DNA of 64,000 nucleotides from an uncultured Kiritimatiellota bacterium (GTDB lineage Bacteria > Verrucomicrobiota > Kiritimatiellia > RFP12 > DVOR01), in NCBI GenBank assembly GCA_944389585.1, contig CALXMW010000001.1:71748-135747 (forward strand). The letters run 5' to 3'. The notes under the pieces are model-generated. The model was not told the DNA's origin, made no database searches, and saw only the letters and a list, made by a program, of their open reading frames with translations. Position numbers and translations under genes: made by a program. Below, piece after piece: positions 7,140-15,070 of this stretch (positions within the stretch are counted from its first letter, which is position 1; the number at the start of each line of letters is the position of its first letter).

Positions 7140-8378
7140 ATGTTTTCGCTCTTCCTCGCATTGAAATATCTTCGGCCCAAGCGGGGGGTGGCGTCTGTGG
7201 TGACGTTGCTCTCCGTGCTTGGGGTGACCATCGGCGTGGCGATCGTCATCATCGTGCGGGCGGTCTTCACCGGCTTCGGCGACACGTGGGAGAGCAAAAT
7301 CCTGGCCTTCAAGCCGCACATCGTGGTGCAGCCGGCCTATCGCGGGGCCCTGGGGCGGGTGGACGCGCTGTGCGAGGCCGTCGAGGCCCTGCCGGGGGTG
7401 GCGGCGGCCTCGCCGAGCATCGAGACGCGCGTGCTGGTGGAGTTCGACCGCCGCATCCTCGCGCCCATCCTCCTGGGGGTGGACGCGGCGCGGATCCAGC
7501 GGATGCTCCCGATCAGGATGTGGCGGGGGGACTTCGACCTCTCGGGCGACGGGGTGGTGATCGGCGTGGACATGGCGCGGCTCCTGGGGCTGGGCGTGGG
7601 CGACGAGTTGCTCGTCTACTCCCCGATGAACCTGATCGACAAGGACGAGATCTACTTCCCCGAGCGCCTGGCCGTGCGCGGGATCTACGAGACGGGCCAG
7701 GCGGAGTACGACGGCAACTTCGTCTTCGTCTCCCTCCCGGTGGCGCGGGATCTGGCGGGGCTCGACTTCGGCGCGAACAGCGTCAGCCTGCGCGTGGGCG
7801 AGCCTCAATCCCTGCGCCCCGGCGAGGGCCTGGTGGAGGCCGTGCGCCGCGCCGCCGAGGCCGTCTACGGCCCGAACCGCTGCCGCGTGCGGACGTGGCA
7901 GGAGCTCGACAGCCTCATCTTCAACGCCGTGGCCACGGAAAAGAACATGATGACGCTGCTGCTCATCTTCATCAGCGTCGTGGCCGTCTTCTGCGTGGTG
8001 AACACCATCATCGTCATCACCGTGCAGAAGACCGACGAGATTGGCCTCCTGAAGTCGTTGGGCTTCTCCACCAGCCAGCTGACGATGACCTTCGTGCTCT
8101 ACGGCTGGGTGCAATGCCTGCTCGGCACCGCGCTGGGCGTGGGCCTGGCCTTCCTGGTGCTGCACAACCTCCAAAACCTGGTGGACCTGCTGGCGCGCCT
8201 GGGCGTCGAGGTCTTCCCCAAAGCCGTCTACGGCCTGGACGCCCTGCCGTGGCGCGTGGTGCCGGCGGAAATCGCGCAGGTGGCCCTCCTGGTCGTGCTC
8301 TTCTGCGCGTTGGCCTCGCTGCTGCCCGCCTGGCGCGCCGCCGCCCTGAACCCCGTCGAAGCCCTGCGCAAGGAGTGA
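7140..8378 (+). CDS. LolC/LolE-type ABC transporter permease (FtsX family)
   Basis: The protein has 412 aa with the classic FtsX/MacB permease layout. A first transmembrane helix (LSVLGVTIGVAIVIIVRAVF, about 22-43) is followed by a large periplasmic domain (about 50-255). Three C-terminal helices follow, near 265-295, 315-345 and 370-400, ending RAAALNPVEALRKE. The pairing with the ATPase at 8382-9065 matches the Lol system, which extracts outer-membrane-directed lipoproteins from the inner membrane, although exporters of the same superfamily look similar. Several lipoproteins in this window could be cargo. Translation probably starts on a leaderless mRNA. The gene ends 3 bases before the ATPase gene. 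Confidence 0.85.
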   Translation: MFSLFLALKYLRPKRGVASVVTLLSVLGVTIGVAIVIIVRAVFTGFGDTWESKILAFKPHIVVQPAYRGALGRVDALCEAVEALPGVAAASPSIETRVLVEFDRRILAPILLGVDAARIQRMLPIRMWRGDFDLSGDGVVIGVDMARLLGLGVGDELLVYSPMNLIDKDEIYFPERLAVRGIYETGQAEYDGNFVFVSLPVARDLAGLDFGANSVSLRVGEPQSLRPGEGLVEAVRRAAEAVYGPNRCRVRTWQELDSLIFNAVATEKNMMTLLLIFISVVAVFCVVNTIIVITVQKTDEIGLLKSLGFSTSQLTMTFVLYGWVQCLLGTALGVGLAFLVLHNLQNLVDLLARLGVEVFPKAVYGLDALPWRVVPAEIAQVALLVVLFCALASLLPAWRAAALNPVEALRKE

Positions 8379-8381
8379 GCC

Positions 8382-9065
8382 ATGGACACCGCGCCCGCAC
8401 TCGAAGCCGCCGAGCTCCACAAAGCCTACGCCCTCCACGGCAAACGCCTCGAAATCCTCCGCGGCGCCAGCCTCGCGGCCAACCCCGGCGAGACGCTCGC
8501 CATCGTCGGCCGCAGCGGCGCGGGGAAATCGACCCTCCTGCACGTGCTCGGCGGTCTGGACAGGCCGGACGCCGGCGCCGTGCGCATCCTCGGGCAAGAC
8601 CTCTACGCCATCTCTGCGCGGCGGCGGACGCGCCTGCGCGCCACGGCCATCGGCTTCGTCTTCCAGGCCTACCACCTCCTCCCCGAGATGGACATCGCCG
8701 AAAACGTCATGCTCCCGGCCATGGCCCTGGGCAGGCTCTCGCGCCGCGCCATGCGCGCCCGCGCCGAAGACCTGCTCGCGCGCGTCGGCCTCCAAGACCG
8801 CCTGCGCCACACGCCCCCCGAGCTCTCCGGCGGCGAACAGCAACGCGCCGCCATCGCCCGCGCCCTCATGAACGAGCCCGCCCTCCTCCTGGCCGATGAG
8901 CCGACCGGGAACCTCGACGCCGCGACCGGCGCGCAGGTGCTCGACCTCCTCTTCGCGCTCGCCCGCGAGCGCCGGGCCCTCCTCGTGATGATCACGCACA
9001 GCCCCGAGACCGCCGCCCGCTGCTCGCGGACGTTGCGCCTGGAGGGCGGCGTCCTCGCGCCCTGA
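8382..9065 (+). CDS. lolD: LolD-type ABC transporter ATP-binding protein
   Basis: The protein has 227 aa. Walker A is GRSGAGKST near 46-54, the Q-loop lies in GFVFQAYHLLPEM, the signature is LSGGEQQR near 148, Walker B is LLLADEPTGNLD, and the H-loop is MITHS. The spacing and the EPTGNLD sequence are typical of the LolD/MacB/FtsE group. It sits 3 bases after the permease gene in the same operon and would power lipoprotein release. It converges with the large permease gene at 9071, with five bases between the stops and no clear terminator. Confidence 0.88.
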   Translation: MDTAPALEAAELHKAYALHGKRLEILRGASLAANPGETLAIVGRSGAGKSTLLHVLGGLDRPDAGAVRILGQDLYAISARRRTRLRATAIGFVFQAYHLLPEMDIAENVMLPAMALGRLSRRAMRARAEDLLARVGLQDRLRHTPPELSGGEQQRAAIARALMNEPALLLADEPTGNLDAATGAQVLDLLFALARERRALLVMITHSPETAARCSRTLRLEGGVLAP

Positions 9066-9070
9066 GCGCC

Positions 9071-11767
9071 TCAGCGCCGAAGCAAATCCCGCAACAACAG
9101 GCCGATCGGCACCGGCGTGACCACCAGCGTCGCCGCGAACAGCACCGCCAGCCCCACCCCCACCTGCCCCCACGGCAGCACCAGCACGGTCGGCAACCCG
9201 CCGAACGGCATCCACGCCAACGTCCACCCCGTGAACCCCCACCCGACCGTCAGCCCAAATGCCAGCGAGAGCGCCGCCGCCGCCGCGCAAAGAAGCAACG
9301 CCTGCGCCAGCAGAAAACGCCCCAACTGCCCGCGCGTCATCCCCACGGCATGGAGCGTGCGCAGTTCGCCCGACATCGCGCGGACGTTCGCCGCCAACAG
9401 CGAGACGAAGCCGAAGCAGAGGATGGCCAGCGACCACAACGGGATGCGCGCCAACCCGCCCAACAGCTCCGCGCTGTGCGCCAACGTGCCATCGGCGATC
9501 TCGTCGCGCAGGTGGACCGCGGCGTTCGGGACGGCCGCCCCCGGCCCAAAGCCGCGCCCGCGCCACGGCTCGGGGTCGGCCTCGGCCAAACGTTGGAGCC
9601 GAAGCTCAAGCAGGTCGGCGGCGGAATAGAGCGCCTCCGCGCCCGCCGCCGGCAAGGCGTCAAGCCACAGGAAGCGGACGCGCGCGGCGGCCTCGGGATC
9701 CCACGCGGCGGCCACGTCCCCCCCCACGAAAACCGGCCCGAGCGTGCCGAAGGGCGCGCCGTTGCGGGCACGGAGCCCGGCGCGCGCGGTGACGAGATGC
9801 CAGTTGCAACGGACAACCCGGGTGATGGTCAGCGGGAGCGAATGGATGGCGCCGGCGGCGTCTTTGCGCTGGATGGTGAAGGTGTCGCCGACGCGCAGGC
9901 GGCATTGGCGCGCGAACATCTCCGTGACGGTCACGCCCGCCTCGCCCTCGGTGCCGATGAGCAAGACGTTGTTCTGGGCGGGCGTGCGGCCGGCGCGCGC
10001 GGCGAGCGCCTCGAAGTCCGCGTCGGCCAGGCGATACTGCTCGGCGAAAAAGGGGCGCAGGGGCAGGCCGGCCTCGCGGCGGACGGCCTCGGCGCAGGCG
10101 GGGCTCACGCCGTTGGGCAGGAAGGAGACGATCGCGGGTGGCAGGTCGCGCGAAGGGATGAAGGGGTCGGTCAGCGAAGCGCCCCAGATGTGGATGGCGA
10201 AGAAGGCGCCAAGCCCCGTGGTGAGCGTGAGCGCCATGCGGGCGTTGCGGTCGGCCGCGCGCGTCAGGACGCCGCGCAGGAGCTCCCGCCGCAACCCCAG
10301 CGCCGCGCCGAGCGGACGTGCCAGCAGACGCTCGCACAGCGCCAGCAGCGGGCGCGTCAGGGCGATCAGCCCAAAGACCGCAAGCGGCAGCCCCACCGCG
10401 AGGAACCAGGCGCTGCGGAGCCACGGGTTCGGCGTGAAGGGCAACGGCGTAAGCGCCACGGGCACCAGGCAGAGCGCCGCCAAGACCCCGCGCCGCACCG
10501 GGTGCGCCGCACGCCAAGCCTCCGGGCGCACGCGCAGGTCGCAGGGGCTGAGCCGCGCGGCGCGGCGCAGGGGCACGCAGAGCGCCACGCCCGCCGAGAG
10601 CCCCAGGAGCGCCGCCGTCGCCGCGGGCGTCACCCACCCCACCGCCAGGCCGTCCGGGAAGGCCAACGGGTGCGCCTCCACGAAGGCCGCCAGCACCCCC
10701 ACCCCCGCCGCCGTGCCGACGAGGCCGCCCACGCCGGCAAGGAAGGCGGCCTCGCACGCGACCAACCCGCCCAGCTGGCGCGCCGTCATGCCGATGGCGC
10801 GCAGGCGGGCGTAGCGGACGCGGTTCTGCTCCAGCCCCACGCAGAGCGCGTTGACGATCATGCAGAGCGTGGCGACGCACGCCAGCGCCACGAGGAGCGG
10901 CAGTTGGAAAAGCAGGTTGTTCGTCGCGTCCGAGCGGAGTTGGCGGAGCAGCCCCTGGCGCGTGACAAGGGTGGCCGCGTCGTCGTCCGGCGCGGCGGTG
11001 CGCACCAGCGCGGCCAGGGCGTCAGGCGAGCGGAAGGGCTTGAGGCGGATGAGCATCAGGTTGCAGCGCCCGTGGGCCTCGGCGAGGGCCGCGGCGTCGG
11101 CCAGCGCGTCGCTGGCGAACATCGTGGGGAAGCCGCCGACGGGGCGGGTGCGCTCGGAGAGGTAGCCGCAGATCGTGGCCTCGACGCGGCCCGAAGGGGT
11201 GACGACGGGCACCTTCGTGCCCACCGGCGGCGCGTCGGCCAGGCCGTCCCCGCCGAAGGCCCGCGGGGAAATGGCGAACTCCGGCTCCGGCGCGTCGGCG
11301 CGCGGCCAGCGCCCGGCGGCCAAGCCGTCTGGGTAAGGGCACTCGGGGAAGTCGCGGACGGGCGCGATGCCGCCGCCGACGCCCGGGCCTTGGGGGGGGC
11401 GCCCCTCGGGGCGCCAGTCGATGCGGCAGCGGAAGACGGTGGTGACGAGGACGCTGGCGACGTCCGGCGAGGCTTTGACGGCCTCTGCGACGGCCGGCGG
11501 GATGAGTTTGACGGGGGAGCCGTGGGCGAGCGTCTGCATCCCGCTGCCTTTTGGCGCGGCGGCGGAGGCCCGGCCCGTGGCGACCCAGCAGTCGAAGGGG
11601 CGCCCCATCGCCTCGGCGAGCGGGCGGCATTGGGCGGCGGTGGTCTCGGCCAGGCCGACGGCCCAAGCCAGGAGCGCGGCGGCGGCGGCCACGCCGAAGA
11701 GGGCGCAGGAAAGGCGCACGCAGTCGCGCCGCAGGATGTCTCGGAAGAGCAGGGGGAGCGCGCTCAC
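9071..11767 (-). CDS. large ABC permease with two FtsX domains
   Basis: The protein has 898 aa. An N-terminal helix (about 15-38) precedes a long extracytoplasmic domain. Helices near 285-310, 330-355 and 375-395 form the first FtsX unit. After a linker, a second periplasmic segment (about 510-760) precedes three helices near 770-800, 815-840 and 860-890. Two fused units occur in permeases of the YbbP/MacB-like superfamily, which move hydrophobic or lipidated cargo rather than importing nutrients. Its start overlaps the ATPase gene by four bases, and both follow a TonB-dependent receptor gene, so the three proteins may serve one envelope process. Cargo is unknown. Confidence 0.8.
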   Translation of the reverse strand: MSALPLLFRDILRRDCVRLSCALFGVAAAAALLAWAVGLAETTAAQCRPLAEAMGRPFDCWVATGRASAAAPKGSGMQTLAHGSPVKLIPPAVAEAVKASPDVASVLVTTVFRCRIDWRPEGRPPQGPGVGGGIAPVRDFPECPYPDGLAAGRWPRADAPEPEFAISPRAFGGDGLADAPPVGTKVPVVTPSGRVEATICGYLSERTRPVGGFPTMFASDALADAAALAEAHGRCNLMLIRLKPFRSPDALAALVRTAAPDDDAATLVTRQGLLRQLRSDATNNLLFQLPLLVALACVATLCMIVNALCVGLEQNRVRYARLRAIGMTARQLGGLVACEAAFLAGVGGLVGTAAGVGVLAAFVEAHPLAFPDGLAVGWVTPAATAALLGLSAGVALCVPLRRAARLSPCDLRVRPEAWRAAHPVRRGVLAALCLVPVALTPLPFTPNPWLRSAWFLAVGLPLAVFGLIALTRPLLALCERLLARPLGAALGLRRELLRGVLTRAADRNARMALTLTTGLGAFFAIHIWGASLTDPFIPSRDLPPAIVSFLPNGVSPACAEAVRREAGLPLRPFFAEQYRLADADFEALAARAGRTPAQNNVLLIGTEGEAGVTVTEMFARQCRLRVGDTFTIQRKDAAGAIHSLPLTITRVVRCNWHLVTARAGLRARNGAPFGTLGPVFVGGDVAAAWDPEAAARVRFLWLDALPAAGAEALYSAADLLELRLQRLAEADPEPWRGRGFGPGAAVPNAAVHLRDEIADGTLAHSAELLGGLARIPLWSLAILCFGFVSLLAANVRAMSGELRTLHAVGMTRGQLGRFLLAQALLLCAAAAALSLAFGLTVGWGFTGWTLAWMPFGGLPTVLVLPWGQVGVGLAVLFAATLVVTPVPIGLLLRDLLRR

Positions 11768-12489
11768 GCCAGACGCCCCAGGTATTCGGCGGAGACGCGC
11801 GCGGGATCGTGGCCGGTCTCGAAGGCGCCGAGGATGCGGCCGTCGCGCAGGAGGTGGACGCGGTCGGCGGCGGCGGCGACCTGCGGGTCGTGGGAGATGA
11901 GGAGGATGGCGGCGCCGAGCTCGCGGTTGAGGCGGGTGAGGGTGGCGCAGAAGTCGGCGGCGGCGGGGCTGTCGAGGTTGCCGGTGGGTTCGTCGGCGAG
12001 GATGACGCCGGGCGCCATAGCGAAGGCGCGGGCGATGGCGGTGCGTTGGGCCTCGCCGCCGGAGAGGCGGTCGGCGGGCTGGTCGCGGCGGTGCTCCAGG
12101 CCGACGAGGCGCAGGAGCGTGGCGAGGCGCGCCTCGGGGAGGGCGCGGCCGTCGAGAAGGGCGGGGAGGGCGATGTTTTGGGCGACGGTGAGGGTGGGGA
12201 TGAGGTTGCAGTCTTGGAAGACGACGCCGATGGCGCGGCGGCGCAGGAGCGTCAGCTCGCGGTCGGAGAGCCCGGCGAGGGGGCGCCCGGCCACGGAGAC
12301 CTCGCCGGCGTCTGGGCGGAGGAGGCCGGCGAGGAGGTTCAGGAGCGTGCTTTTGCCGGAGCCGGAGGGGCCCATGACGGCATGGAAGGCGCCTTTGGGG
12401 AGGGCCAGGGAGACGCCGCGGAGGACGTCGATGTCGCGGCCTTCCACGTGGAAGGATTTGCGCAGGTCGGTGGCTTGGAGGGCGTTCAT
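11764..12489 (-). CDS. ABC transporter ATP-binding protein, LolD/MacB type
   Basis: The protein has 241 aa. Walker A is GPSGSGKST near 40-48, the Q-loop is in GVVFQDCNLIPTL, the signature is LSGGEAQR, Walker B is VILADEPTGNLD, and the H-loop is LLISHD. It is the energy partner of the 898 aa permease, whose start lies inside the last codons of this gene (ATGA overlap). It begins two bases after the receptor gene ends. It is distinct in sequence from the LolD-like protein at 8382-9065, so the window carries two separate FtsX-type export systems. Confidence 0.88.
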   Translation of the reverse strand: MNALQATDLRKSFHVEGRDIDVLRGVSLALPKGAFHAVMGPSGSGKSTLLNLLAGLLRPDAGEVSVAGRPLAGLSDRELTLLRRRAIGVVFQDCNLIPTLTVAQNIALPALLDGRALPEARLATLLRLVGLEHRRDQPADRLSGGEAQRTAIARAFAMAPGVILADEPTGNLDSPAAADFCATLTRLNRELGAAILLISHDPQVAAAADRVHLLRDGRILGAFETGHDPARVSAEYLGRLA

Positions 12490-12490
12490 G

Positions 12491-14599
12491 TCAGAAGCGG
12501 TAGCGGAGCGTGAGCTCGAAGGTGCGGCCGTCGTTGGCGAAGGCCTGGAGGTTGCGGGCGGATTCGATGCCGCGCGAGTCGAAGAGGTTGCGCACGGCCA
12601 GCCCCAGCGTGAGCTTTTTGGTGAGGGGGAAGTCCACGGAGGCGTCGAAGGTGAGGAGGCGCTTGGCGATTTGGTCCTCGCCCGCGGGGCCGCCGCGGAA
12701 GGTCATCATCCAGGCGTCGCGCCAGCGCGCGCCGAAGCCGAAGACGGCGTCGCGGAACCAGGGAGCCTTATAGCTGGTCCAGAGCGAGACGGCATGGGGC
12801 GGGTAGCGGTCGAAGCTGCGGTGGTTGGTCTTGTCGGTGTAGTCGATGTAGGCGTAGGCCAGATAGAGCGACCAATCGTCGGTGAGGTTGCCGCTGGCGG
12901 AGAGTTCCACGCCCTGCGAGAAGGTCTTGCCGTCGTCCGCGTAATAGCCTTCGCCGGCCTCGTCGGTCATGGCGATGGGGGCGTTGCTTTGGTCGATGCG
13001 GAAGTAGGCGCCCGAGAGCCAGAGGCTGCCCACGGGGTTCACGCGCAGCCCGGCCTCGCGCTGCACCGCGCGCCACGTGGTGTCCAGGTAATCCGAGGGG
13101 GCCGTGCCCGTGTCGCCGGGCCAGCGCTTGTAGTTGAAGTTCGGGGTCTCGGTGAGCGCGACGTTCGCGAAGAGGATGGCCCACCCTTCCTCGAGCAGGT
13201 CGTAGGAGAGGCCCAGGCGCGGCGAGTAGGCCCACTGGTGCGCGTGGTTCACGCTGTCGTGCCAATCTGCGCGGACGCCCGCGATAAGGCTGAGCCCGCG
13301 CCAACGCAGCAAATCCTGCGCGTTGACGCCGATCTTCGCCTGGCGCGTGTCGGAATAGTTGTCCGGGTCACCTTTGATGACGGCGACGTAGTCGTCGTTG
13401 GTCACCCCCGATGAGATGAAGGTGCCCCACCCCTGGTTTTCCTTCACCGAGGCGTTCACGCCCACCAGAAATTGGTGTTCCACGCCGAAGGTGTCGAACG
13501 TGAAGACGGCGTCCTGCCCCGCGTAGAAGGTGCGCCCCAAGCGGTCGCCCGCCGCCCACTCATAGCGCTTGCCGCTCGCCGGGTCGGGGTCGAAGCCTTT
13601 GTTGGAGAAGGGCCCGCGGTAATTGTAGCGGCTTTCCGTCTGGAAATAGGAGAGGCGCGTGCGCAGCGACAGCCAATCCGTCACCTCGCCGTCCAGGCGG
13701 AAGGTGCCCCCGAAGGTCTCGAAGCGCATCCGGTCGTCCGCGTCCGTGTACGTGTCGTCCCACCCGCTCCCATACGGCTTGCCCCAGCGCGTGCGCACAC
13801 CCTGGTAGGCCGGTTGGTCGCTGTACTGATAAAAGAGATCCAGCCCCGCCTCCAGGCGATCCGCCGCCAGCATCGTCAGGCTCGGCGCCGCCGAGAAGGT
13901 CGTCCCATGCCCCGCGCCCGAGGGTGCCCACCCGGGCTCGCGCCACTCATAGGCCATCGGCACGCGCGCCGCCGCGCGCCCCTCCGCGCCCAAGACCCGG
14001 TTCACGTCCGCCGCGACCTTCAGGCGCGAGCCCGAGGCGCGCGAATACGCCCCCTTGAAGAGGAAGTCGTGGAAATCCTCCTCCAGGCTCGCCCGCTTCG
14101 GCTGCAAGATCACCGTTCCCCCCGCCCCCATCAAATCCGTCATGTCCCCCATCTGCCCCCCGTAAGCGCCCCCCACCGGGCCCTTCACCACGTCCACCCG
14201 CTCGAGCAACGTCGGGTCCAGGAACGTCCCGATCCCCCCCGCCAGCGGCACCCCGCCCAGCAACACCTCGCTGCCCGAATACCCGCGGATCGCGTAAGTC
14301 CCCGCCTGGCGCGCCATCAACGTCTTTCCCCCCTGGTAAATCCCCGGTTGCAACGACAGGAGCTGATCCAAATCCGTCGCGTTCCGCTCGCGGATGAAGT
14401 CCTCCGTCAGCGAATCCACCGTAAAGGGCGAGACCTCCGGCGGCAACGCCACCAACGTCCCCGAATCCACCTCCTCCGCCCGATACTTCGGCAACGGCGC
14501 GGCCGTCACCCGCACCACCTCGTTCGTCGCCGCCTCCGCGGCCAACGCCGCGCCCGAGGCCAACGCGCCCACCAAAATGACAGCCGTCCTAAGTTTCAT
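12491..14599 (-). CDS. TonB-dependent outer-membrane receptor
   Basis: The protein has 702 aa. Start ATG 14599 (MKLRTAVILVGALASGAALA signal peptide) is preferred over an upstream ATG at 14668 because the promoter lies between them. The plug domain (about 50-175) includes YAIRGYSGSEVLLGGVP and VDVVKGPVGGAYGG, as in siderophore and metal-chelate receptors. The remainder has alternating aromatic beta-strands and ends in FELTLRYRF, a typical outer-membrane barrel terminus with final Phe. NEVVRVTAAPLP near the mature N-terminus may be the TonB box. The ligand is not identifiable. It heads an operon with an ABC ATPase and permease, and energy would come from the tonB-exbBD genes at 19585-21337. Confidence 0.9.
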   Translation of the reverse strand: MKLRTAVILVGALASGAALAAEAATNEVVRVTAAPLPKYRAEEVDSGTLVALPPEVSPFTVDSLTEDFIRERNATDLDQLLSLQPGIYQGGKTLMARQAGTYAIRGYSGSEVLLGGVPLAGGIGTFLDPTLLERVDVVKGPVGGAYGGQMGDMTDLMGAGGTVILQPKRASLEEDFHDFLFKGAYSRASGSRLKVAADVNRVLGAEGRAAARVPMAYEWREPGWAPSGAGHGTTFSAAPSLTMLAADRLEAGLDLFYQYSDQPAYQGVRTRWGKPYGSGWDDTYTDADDRMRFETFGGTFRLDGEVTDWLSLRTRLSYFQTESRYNYRGPFSNKGFDPDPASGKRYEWAAGDRLGRTFYAGQDAVFTFDTFGVEHQFLVGVNASVKENQGWGTFISSGVTNDDYVAVIKGDPDNYSDTRQAKIGVNAQDLLRWRGLSLIAGVRADWHDSVNHAHQWAYSPRLGLSYDLLEEGWAILFANVALTETPNFNYKRWPGDTGTAPSDYLDTTWRAVQREAGLRVNPVGSLWLSGAYFRIDQSNAPIAMTDEAGEGYYADDGKTFSQGVELSASGNLTDDWSLYLAYAYIDYTDKTNHRSFDRYPPHAVSLWTSYKAPWFRDAVFGFGARWRDAWMMTFRGGPAGEDQIAKRLLTFDASVDFPLTKKLTLGLAVRNLFDSRGIESARNLQAFANDGRTFELTLRYRF

Positions 14600-14606
14600 G
14601 CGCCTA

Positions 14607-14635
14607 AATGTACCGCAACCTCCCGGAAAAAGCAA
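14607..14635 (-). promoter_or_regulatory. promoter of TonB-receptor operon, near-leaderless
   Basis: On the minus strand the boxes are TTGCTT (14630-14635), a 17 nt spacer and TACATT (14607-14612). The ATG at 14599 follows after seven bases, so the mRNA should have almost no leader. No iron box was recognised. Confidence 0.55.
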
Positions 14636-14676
14636 CCCCTTTTTCGGTACCCCGCCAAGGTGAGGCAAGAAGGGAC

Positions 14677-14718
14677 AAAAAAACGGTGGCCGTACCCCCC
14701 CTCTGGGGCACGGCCACC
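14677..14718 (-). terminator. terminator of the tRNA operon
   Basis: On the minus strand GGTGGCCGT pairs perfectly with ACGGCCACC across a 16 nt loop, followed by G and seven T. It lies just downstream of tRNA-Asn and upstream of the receptor promoter. Confidence 0.9.
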
Positions 14719-14725
14719 GAAAAAT

Positions 14726-14800
14726 TGGCTCCGAAGGCAGGATTCGAACCTGCGACCAAGTGATTAACAGTCACCTGCGCTACCACTGCGCCACTTCGGA
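14726..14800 (-). tRNA. tRNA-Asn(GTT)
   Basis: 75 nt including an encoded CCA. The acceptor stem is TCCGAAG/CTTCGGA with discriminator G. The anticodon stem GTGA/TCAC encloses loop CTGTTAA, so the anticodon is GTT. The T-arm contains GGTTCGAATCC. It is transcribed after tRNA-Met and before the terminator. Confidence 0.97.
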
Positions 14801-14825
14801 CTGTGGTATGTCTTCCTCTCTCGCA

Positions 14826-14901
14826 TGGTAGCGGGTGAGGGGATCGAACCCCCGACACGCGGATTATGATTCCGCTGCTCTACCGACTGAGCTAACCCGC
14901 C
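14826..14901 (-). tRNA. tRNA-Met(CAT), elongator type
   Basis: 76 nt with encoded CCA. The anticodon stem GCGGA/TCCGC encloses loop ATCATAA, so the anticodon is CAT. The sequence lacks the three G-C pairs of initiator tRNA in the anticodon stem, and it is less like tRNA-Ile2 than the CAT tRNA at 61849. The acceptor stem has an unusual G1-T72 wobble at its end. Confidence 0.85.
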
Positions 14902-14921
14902 ATGTCGGGAAAACGCCGCAC

Positions 14922-14950
14922 ATGATAGCAAACACGCCCACGCCGCGCAA
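14922..14950 (-). promoter_or_regulatory. promoter of tRNA-Met/tRNA-Asn operon
   Basis: On the minus strand the boxes are TTGCGC (14945-14950), a 17 nt spacer and TATCAT (14922-14927) with a TGC extended -10. Transcription should begin about 15 bases before tRNA-Met. Confidence 0.7.
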
Positions 14951-15013
14951 GCCTTTTTTGCGCACCGCCCAAAAAAAGTCCCACCCGGGGGGCGGGAGGG
15001 GCGCGGGGCGGGC

Positions 15014-15042
15014 TTGTGAAATGGGCGCGGATTTGAGATGCT
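15014..15042 (+). promoter_or_regulatory. promoter upstream of the duplicated-domain unknown gene
   Basis: TTGTGA (15014-15019), a 17 nt spacer and GATGCT (15037-15042) preceded by TGA. A strong AAGGAGG Shine-Dalgarno follows, 10 bases before ATG 15071. Confidence 0.5.
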
Positions 15043-15070
15043 GTGGGGCGAACGAAGGAGGTTTCCCACG

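Noticed and set aside
9350-13414. Long plus-strand open frame over the permease, ATPase and receptor genes
   Set aside because: Its translation is Arg/Ala/Gly-rich with no domain, while the minus-strand genes show clear ABC and TonB-receptor motifs.
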